A DNA stretch of 64,000 bases from Larix kaempferi (Eukaryota > Streptophyta > Pinopsida > Pinales > Pinaceae). The DNA is taken from NCBI GenBank assembly GCA_027924585.1, contig BSBM01001446.1:310001-374000 (forward strand), given 5' to 3'. This document shows positions 57,541 through 64,000 of the stretch, piece by piece (within the stretch, counting starts at the first letter, position 1; every line of letters begins with the position of its first letter). Both the position numbers and the translations under genes were made by a program. The notes below the pieces were generated by a model. It was not told where the DNA came from. It was given only the letters and a program-made list of their open reading frames with translations, and ran no database searches.

Positions 57541-58145
57541 TGTTGAGATATTGTAACTTCAAAGAATATTATATTTGTACTTTATTATTCCGGAGATGAT
57601 TCATTCCTCCGTGAATATCTTATTGTATATCCGGAGATGTTTATTCCTCTGTCGGAATGTGGTAACTTGGGTTATTAGACTTCCCTAGTGGGGGTCAGCC
57701 CTGTATGTGTTATGTGGGTCAAAGGGTTATTAGACCACCCTAGAGGGGTCGTCCCAGTCAACTGTAGTGGGGTATTTAACCCATTGGTTAAATACGAGCC
57801 TACATGATCTGTGTAAAAGACAAGTCGAAGTAGTGTATAAATAGAGGAGGTGTATTCCTCATTTTACCCACACTCACTCACTTGAGAGTAGCGCACTTGT
57901 GGAGGAGAGGTCTGCTATGATGGAGGAGGAGATCATGTCTTTGGTTTGCATCTTTGTATATTGCTGGTCATCTATATTTAGGAAGCTTTACTGGGTTTTC
58001 TACCCCATGAGGGTTTCCCAGGATAAATCTGTGTCTCTTGTGTTTATGCTATGCTTGTTGTTTCTTCAGTGATCCTATATATGCTATTATTGTGAAATGG
58101 AATGTAATGCTGCTATTTTATGTCTTAGCATATTAAATCTTAACA
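57541..58145 (+). repeat. 3' LTR of Copia C
   Basis: 605 bp, same length as the 5' LTR and near-identical; TATAA at 57836. Followed by TSD CAGAC at 58146-58150. Confidence 0.92.
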
Positions 58146-58150
58146 CAGAC

Positions 58151-58650
58151 CGATCCTGGTGGTCACTTAATGGAATGTCAACGGCTATGGGTATCGCGAC
58201 CAAAAGATGAGTGGGTCCATGCTTTTATCCATACTTTGGATGAGATTCTACTCTCATGGTATACTGTAGCTGAGTTGCGAGGGGAAATTTCTACTTGGAT
58301 GGAGCTCACAGTGTGTTTTACCCATACATTCAGTTTTGCGGATGCCGATCCAGAGGTTCATAATGCATTACAGCTCATCCGTGATGTAATTCTGCAGGTT
58401 GTCCCGGTAGCATATCCTGCAAATCCACACACGCACTGCCAGATGCAGTCTCTCATGGAGTGTTTCAATATCAGTGGTGGGCCGGAAGATGGTGATGATC
58501 CACGGAATGTGAATATTCCAGAGTCAGAAGGAATTCGTCCTGTGGTACCACCTGATGCGCCAAGAGACCCGATCAGTCAGCCACTGAGGATTCGCAAGAT
58601 TAACATTGGGCTATAGGAAACTCCGAAGTTCACAAATTTCAGGGATTACT
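58151..58650 (+). pseudogene. Gypsy A spacer domain between protease and RT
   Basis: In frame with RT, stops at 58614 and 58650. Reads DEWVHAFIHTLDEILLSWYT, then SLMECFNISGG and DDPRNVNIPESEG. It resembles a second capsid-type (gag-like) helical segment more than any enzyme domain. It continues the sense of 50054-50929 across the Copia C insertion. Function not known to me. Confidence 0.6.
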
Positions 58651-60137
58651 AGGATGATGAGCTGATGAGAAAGGTCACTGATTTTCTCCATGAGTTTCAA
58701 GACATATTTCCTACTAAGTTTTCCGACATGAAGGGGATTCTGGGTGACTTAGGAGAAATGAAGATTCCATTAAAACCATATGCTAAGCCGATTCGGCAGC
58801 ATCCCTATCGATTGAATCCGTGACATAAGGAGTGGGTCAAGGCTGAGCTGGATCGCATGTTGGACGTCGGTATTATTGAACTAGTTGAGGAGTCAGAATG
58901 GATTAGTCCTATGGTGGTGCAGGATAAGAAGACTGGTGAAGTGTGCATTTGCGTTGACCTCAGGAAGCTAAATGATGCATGTTTGCATGATCCGTTCCCC
59001 ACTCCATTTACCGATGAAGTGCTTGAAGGTGTCGGTGGCCAGGAGATGCACTCCTTCACAGACGGATTCTCTAGCTATCATCAGATCTGCATTGCTAAAG
59101 AAGATCGCCATAAGACAACTTTCGTTACTGAATGGGGCTGCTTTCAATACACTGTAATGCCGTTTGGTTTGAAGAACACACCTGCGATATTTTCGCGGGT
59201 TGTCATTGCTGCATTTAAAGACTTCATTTCAAAAATTTTACAGGTATACATGGATGATTGGACGGTCTATGGTTTGGTCCATGATCATTTGGCGAATCTG
59301 CGGTTGATGCTCGAGCGATGCCGATAGCACCAAATGTCGCTGAATCTGAAGAAATGCATCTTTTGTGCACCGTTTGGGATATTGCTCGGCCATATTGTGT
59401 GTAAGCAAGGGTTGTTGGTCGATCCGGCTAAGATTGCGCTCATTTTGAGTTTGCAACCACCGACCACTATTAAGCAGTTGTGGGCAATTCTGGGACACAT
59501 AGGGTATTATCGCAAGTTCATCAGGGGTTATGCTGCGATTACTGCCCCTATGGAGAAGTTGTTGAAGAAGGATGCGGCATTCCAGTGGAGCCCAGAATGT
59601 CAAGCTAGCTTTGAAACACTGAAGGTGAAGATGGTGTCGGCACCGATATTGGTATTTCCGGACTGGAGTAAGGAATTCCATGTCCATGTTGATTCCTCAT
59701 CAATTGCGTTCGGTGTCATATTGGCTCAACCAGGAGAAGGCGACCTTGATCATCCTATTGCTTTTGCAAGTCAAAATTTGTCCTCTGCAGAAAGAAATTA
59801 CACTACCCCTGAATGGGAAGGTCTTGCAATGGTCTACGCACTGCAGAAGTTCAGGCACTATTTTTTGGGTGGGCACTTTAAAATGTTCACCGACCATTCC
59901 GCATTGAAATACCTAGTCAATAAGCCTATGTTGATGGGGAAGATATGTCGCTGGCTACTTTTTTTTCAGGAGTTCAATTTCGAAGTCATTGTGAAGCCAG
60001 GTCGATTGAATGCCGGTCCTGATCATCTCTCGCGGATCGATACAGGGGAGGAACCGACCAACATTGAAGATGGTTTACCAGATGCTCAACTGTTTCAGAT
60101 TGAGGTTGCAGATGGCTACTTTGCGAAAATCATCTAG
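58651..60137 (+). pseudogene. Gypsy A reverse transcriptase and RNase H
   Basis: One continuous frame with stops at 58821, 59325 and 60135. RT: ELDRMLDVGIIELVEESEW, VDLRKLNDACLHDPFPTPF, FTDGFSSYHQI, FGLKNTPAIFSRV, VYMDDWTVYG (active site about 59247) and LLGHIVCKQGLLVDPAKI. RNase H: EFHVHVDSSSIAFG (Asp), the Glu in EWEGLAMVYALQKFRHY and MFTDHSALKYLV (Asp), so its acidic residues are intact, unlike the Gypsy RNase H of D. Only nonsense changes, no frameshift, over 1.5 kb. Role: copying of element RNA to DNA and removal of the RNA strand. Confidence 0.88.
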
Positions 60138-60146
60138 TTTCTGACA

Positions 60147-61383
60147 ATGGGTACTGCACCAGACGAGTTCACCACCAATCAAAAGAAGCAGTTGGTAGTC
60201 AAAGCTGCAGACTTCCATGTCATTGCAGGGGAGTTATACAAAATGGGTGTCGATGAGGTATTGCGCAAATGTGTCTTTCCGCATGAGCAATCGCAGATAT
60301 TAGCAGAAGCTCATGGAGGAGTAACAAGAGGACACTATGGCGGTCGGGCGACTACTAGGAAAGTGTTGTGTGCTAGGCTATGGTGGCCCACACTACATAT
60401 TGCCGTGACAGACTATGTGCGGTCCTGTGATGTCTGGCAGCGAACTGGAAAACCATCCCGACGTGATGAGATGTCGTTGATGCCCCAGTTGACATTACAA
60501 CTTTTCAACAAATGGGCAGTGGATTTTGTATAACCGATCAATCCACCAAGGAATTGCACAGGTGAACACTATATTATCACCGCGACAGAGTATTTGACTC
60601 GATGGGAAGAAGATGCACCGGTCATTTATTGCTCTGCGGACACAGCCGCGTGGTTTCTCTTTGACCACATTGTCACTCACTTCGGCTACCCCAAGATGTT
60701 ATTGAGCGATCAAGGAAGCCACTTTCTTAATCACACGATCAACGCATTGATGGAGGAGTTGCAGATACAGCATAAGAAGAGTACACCCTATCATCCGCAG
60801 GAAAATGGCATGGTGGAGGTTTTCAGTAAGGTATTGAATCATATGCTGACGAAGGTGTGTAACGTCAACCACAATGACTGGGATCTTAGAATACCAGCAG
60901 TATTGTGGGCCTATTGCACCACATGTAAATGGCTGACAGGGAAAACACCATTTAAGCTGGTGTATGGACAAGAAGCAATCATGCCCATGGAGTATATTGT
61001 CCCGAGTCTGCGCATCGTGGCCGCAAGAGGCCTGGATGATGCAGTGGCACTAGGTGAACGTCTAGAGCAGTTGGTATAGTTGGAGGAAGATTGTTTCATT
61101 GCTGGGTTCCACCAGGGGGTCGAGAAGGATTGCCAGAAATCATGGCATGATCGACACATAAAAAAAATAGGTTCAGCAGGGAGACTTGGTGTTGTTGTAC
61201 GACAACAAGTTTATGAAATATCCAGGGAAGTTGCAGATGCATTGGCTTGGTCTGTATCGCATCAGTAGTATTACTTCAGGGGGTGCGGTTCAGCTATAGC
61301 AGCTAGACGGGGCGATGCTCCCAAAACTGGTGAATGGTCACAGGTTGAATCCCTATCAGTCGGGCTTGGAACACCACGATGCC
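60147..61383 (+). pseudogene. Gypsy A integrase
   Basis: The zinc-finger part has HEQSQILAEAH with GHYGG, and CDVWQR in which the second Cys of CxxC is Trp. Core: Asp in NKWAVDFV, Asp in LLSDQGSHF, Glu in ENGMVEVFSKV. The C-terminus reads KTPFKLVYGQEAIMPMEY, and after a shift near 61170 LLYDNKFMKYPGKLQMHW and VNGHRLNPY. Stops at 60531 and 61077. The family inserts element cDNA into nuclear DNA; this copy is dead. Confidence 0.85.
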
Positions 61384-62540
61384 TGAGTCACATTGGAAAA
61401 AAAAAAGGAGAAGTAGATTGATTGGTGGCAGGATGTCACACCACCATGGATTAAATGCGGAAGCAGGGAGGCTTTTGTCGCAAGGTTGGGGCAGTTTTCG
61501 ACACCTAGGAGTATTGTGCTTGGGTCACATCCGAAATCATGATGCAGATGGGACTTTTCCCTTTTTGATGGATATGATCGTTAGTCGAGTTCGATCGTGT
61601 CAGAAGAATGCATGTTTGGGCTTAGGGATACACCGAGGAAGTATGGCCGATGGTACTTGCCAGGATGGTCCGCATGGTTGGCATGAAGCATCCATCATGT
61701 TGGCATGGCCAAAGAAATGCTTTGCACGTTATTCCATGAAGGAAACCAAGAAAAAGGTACAATTCATCTGCCACTCGGATAATCGTCACACAGAACGACG
61801 ATGAATTATGATTACCCTGGGGTCCGTGCAGGTGGTGCAACAGCTTGCTGAGGAAGATGGATGATAGAGTGCGCTGTATATATAGATGACCTGAGGGGAG
61901 TAAGCACGCAGAGATTATTTTAGTTAAGGGTTATGCTATGAAAGGCTCTGACATTTTGTGAAGTTAGGAATTCCAAGGAGGTTGTGGAAATGCTCCATTT
62001 TATTTCCTATGGTAGCGCACCAGGTGCACTGAGGGCCCGAACCACGAGTGTACATGAGCGGTTGGAGCAAGCTGTGCCTCGAACACTTTGGGGTTATAAG
62101 CATGAATTTTTGTCCGAGATGTCTAGGTAGTTGGTGATGGTTCGAAGTCTCATGGTCCCTGTGACCACACAAAAGGGGGGGTCGTTGCTCCTGGGTCCCT
62201 GCAACTTGTGCTTGCTGGTGTGAAACAGATGTGCCAGTGTCGTTGGCCTGGTTCGCACCTCAGCGTTGTTCATAAACTTCTCCTCATTCTGCACCAGATT
62301 CCTCAATACTGGAGGATGAGTTTGAGAGGTACATGATAGAAAGTCAGGGGATGCCCACTTTCGGGTGAGAATTACATGATAGCGAGTCAATGATCAGTGA
62401 AGCAGCAGGAGCAGGACAACACCGTGTGATCTAGATAGCAAGAACAGTTGCAGAAACATAGTTCAGCAATAGGAGAGTTCGAGTACACCATGTCCTGCTG
62501 ACGTGGCTCCAGGGTGAGCCACAAGATTGTGTTGGGGGCC
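61384..62540 (+). other. Gypsy A 3' non-coding region and polypurine tract
   Basis: No recognisable protein; an open stretch at 61379-61804 has no domain resemblance. GTGTTGGGGGCC at 62529-62540 immediately precedes the 3' LTR and is the likely polypurine tract. Confidence 0.6.
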
Positions 62541-63468
62541 TGTTGGCAGGCGGTTTGATAAGGAAGAATCGCAGCATCGGCGATGCTACGACATGTCAGA
62601 CGAAGTCGCAGAAGGAAGAAGGCTCGAGTATTTTATGTATTTTTGAGTCATCTGTACCGCAATTGGTGGGTTTGGGGTCAATTGTACTACAGAATGGGGG
62701 TTTTGGGTCATTGGACCACATATTATGTAATGTTGAGTCAGCTATATCGTAGAATGCGGGTTTTTGGTCGTTTTTGGATAAGTCAGTTAGATATTGGGTC
62801 ATTTGTCCATAGTGTCAGTTAGGAAGTCGGTAGTAAGTGGACAAGAGTTGTAAGGCAGAAGCCTATATATAGATAATAATTATGAGTGTTAAACACACAA
62901 TAGAATATGGGGGAATTTGAAGAGAATACGAAGGGAGATAGTTGACAGGAGAAGAATGCGAAGCTTTGATGTTGTATGATTGTCGGGTATGTTTTGATGT
63001 TAAGAGTCATTGTGGAGATCTAGTTTTTGCAGAGGCATTGTATCTAGGTTGACAATGATAATATGATGAAGCTATTTTGGTGCAATCCCTGTGTTCAATT
63101 TGTTTGGTTATGATAAGTGATATTGCACTATATGGATAATGTCATGCTTCTTTGATGCGATACTTGCTTTACAATTACTGTTGTTGCAATGATGAATGTT
63201 TGGGTTGAATATTGCTTTACTACACTGTTTAACGCTTAAAGATCTCTGTCGCTATGTTACAATAAGTTTAAGCATCATAGCCGCAACCATCCTCCTCCAT
63301 TCAGCGAAAACACGGTTCCGTCTTCTCTTCCTGGATGCCTCGGGTGAGACCTCGTCTGCTCTGCAGGTGTTGTTGGGCGGGATAAACCCTGTCCAGGCCG
63401 GTGCTCAGGAAGACTGTAGTATGTGTAGACAGTGAGTGGGACCCCTGTCGACTGGCATCGTACTAATA
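62541..63468 (+). repeat. 3' LTR of Gypsy A
   Basis: 928 bp, TGTTGGCAGGCGG to CGTACTAATA (final CA mutated to TA). TATA box at 62864-62872. Followed by TSD GGAAG at 63469-63473. Confidence 0.9.
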
Positions 63469-63473
63469 GGAAG

Positions 63474-64000
63474 TCATGCTTATGTTTTCTATGGTTAGGG
63501 AAAAATGAAAACTCGTTGCTCCCATGGGTAAAATGGGACAAAATTTCCAAGCCAAAGTATTTAGGTGGCTTGGGGTTAAATGTATTCATCTATTCCCACC
63601 ACAACCAGTATCTGGACTAAGGTGATAAAGCACAAATATATTGCACCAGATTCCTTGACCTACTGGGTAAGGAAACCAATCAAAGGGAGAAGATAATTTT
63701 TTGTCATCTGGAAGGCATTAAAATATTTTTCTTTAATTGAAAAAGGACAAGCTTGGAAAATTAGTAGGGGCACTAGCCTATGCATAGGGGTAGACCGATG
63801 GTCGGGTTTAAAAAACAGACATATCCTCCCTCAACATTTGATTCAGGACTTACATCAACAAGTGTTGTTCCTCCTAAATCAAATTTCCAACCCAGAATAT
63901 TCCTCAATCTAAGGACAAGGTTGGAGAGACGAGGCCAATTTGGACCTCCCTGCAGCCCTAGAGGAATCCTGTAATAATTATATAAACGTGTTGTGAATCT
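63474..64000 (+). pseudogene. LINE ORF2, 3' portion after the Gypsy A insertion (runs off the window)
   Basis: Directly after the TSD the frame reads CLCFLWLGKNENSLLPWVKW and then ISKPKYLGGLGLN, the well-known post-RT segment of plant LINE ORF2. It continues the sense of ...IPKGILEKERK at 21815. After a frame change it reads YIAPDSLTYW, then AWKISRGTSLCIGVDRW (about 63750) and HLIQDLHQQVLFLLNQIS. These belong to the C-terminal region before the terminal zinc-finger or RNase H part of such LINEs. The end lies outside the window. Confidence 0.8.

Larger units (their letters stand above)
50935..58145 (+). mobile_element. Copia C, LTR retrotransposon inserted in Gypsy A
   Basis: LTRs 50935-51539 and 57541-58145, both 605 bp and near-identical on reading. 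The TSD CAGAC is perfect (50930-50934 and 58146-58150). Primer site TGGTATCAGAGCT and polypurine tract TTAAGGGCGAG are intact. Inside: a leader homologous to Copia B's, a short ruined RT/RNase H remnant, and tandem arrays. Too little coding capacity to move by itself. Confidence 0.92.
21823..63468 (+). mobile_element. Gypsy A, Ty3/Gypsy LTR retrotransposon inserted in the LINE
   Basis: LTRs at 21823-22751 and 62541-63468 (929 and 928 bp) begin TGTTGGCAGGCGG. A perfect 5-bp TSD GGAAG occurs at 21818-21822 and 63469-63473. The own length is about 10 kb once Copia B (22769-47212) and Copia C (50935-58145) are discounted. Order: LTR, gag, five knuckles, protease, spacer domain, RT, RNase H, integrase, LTR. 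The two LTRs differ at many sites by eye, clearly more than the D or C pairs. Confidence 0.9.

Noticed and set aside
61379-61804. Plus-strand 141-codon open frame after Gypsy A integrase
   Set aside because: It overlaps the integrase end in another frame, has no recognisable domain and lies in 3' non-coding sequence.

Overview
The window looks like repeat-dense nuclear DNA of a land plant. I find no host gene, rRNA, tRNA or CRISPR array; almost everything that can be identified is a transposable element. Plant origin is supported by Copia elements with an initiator-Met tRNA primer site (TGGTATCAGAGC), large Tat-like Ty3/Gypsy elements with a second RNase H, a plant-type LINE (DUF4283-like ORF1 with a CCHC knuckle) and a CACTA-like terminus. 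The Gypsy, Copia and LINE protein styles remind me of large, slowly purged genomes such as gymnosperms. That is an impression from family resemblance, not a demonstrated placement.

Left part (1-17.2 kb), old debris. Positions 1-1060 carry a minus-strand deletion derivative of the same family as the intact-length Gypsy 'D' further right (partial LTR joined to the 3' end of its archaeal-type RNase H and the following G-box minisatellite). It sits in a plus-strand gag-protease-only relative 'E' (1062 to about 6950), which lacks pol and is interrupted by a solo LTR (2835-4533, TSD GAGAC). Then come two degraded Gypsy copies, F (7131 to about 11545) and G (about 13000-16690). Both carry the same unidentified post-integrase ORF. 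A minus-strand Copia fragment with gag, primer site and LTR lies between them, and a CACTA-like end follows at 16793.

Right part (17.2-64 kb), a four-level nest. A LINE (about 17231-21822, resuming at 63474) is split by Gypsy A (21823-63468, TSD GGAAG). Gypsy A is split by Copia B (22769-47212) and Copia C (50935-58145, TSD CAGAC). Copia B is split by Gypsy D (27581-43067, TSD ATGTT). Coding sense resumes on the far side of the A, C and D insertions, so the relative order is LINE, then A, then B and C, then D.

Gypsy D (15.5 kb) is the most informative element: gag, knuckle, protease with an Asp-Glu-Gly-Ala site, two more knuckles, RT, a catalytically damaged Gypsy RNase H, integrase, and then a separate RNase H with all four acidic residues. 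Beyond that are a G-box minisatellite and an antisense ORF that has its own TATA-like box and a hairpin-rich leader. All five in-frame stops in D can be explained by single C-to-T changes. Copia B and C share about 2.6 kb of non-coding leader with splice-like signals where gag, protease and integrase should be, and their 3' regions are built of tandem arrays. None of the elements seen here is predicted to make a complete set of working proteins.
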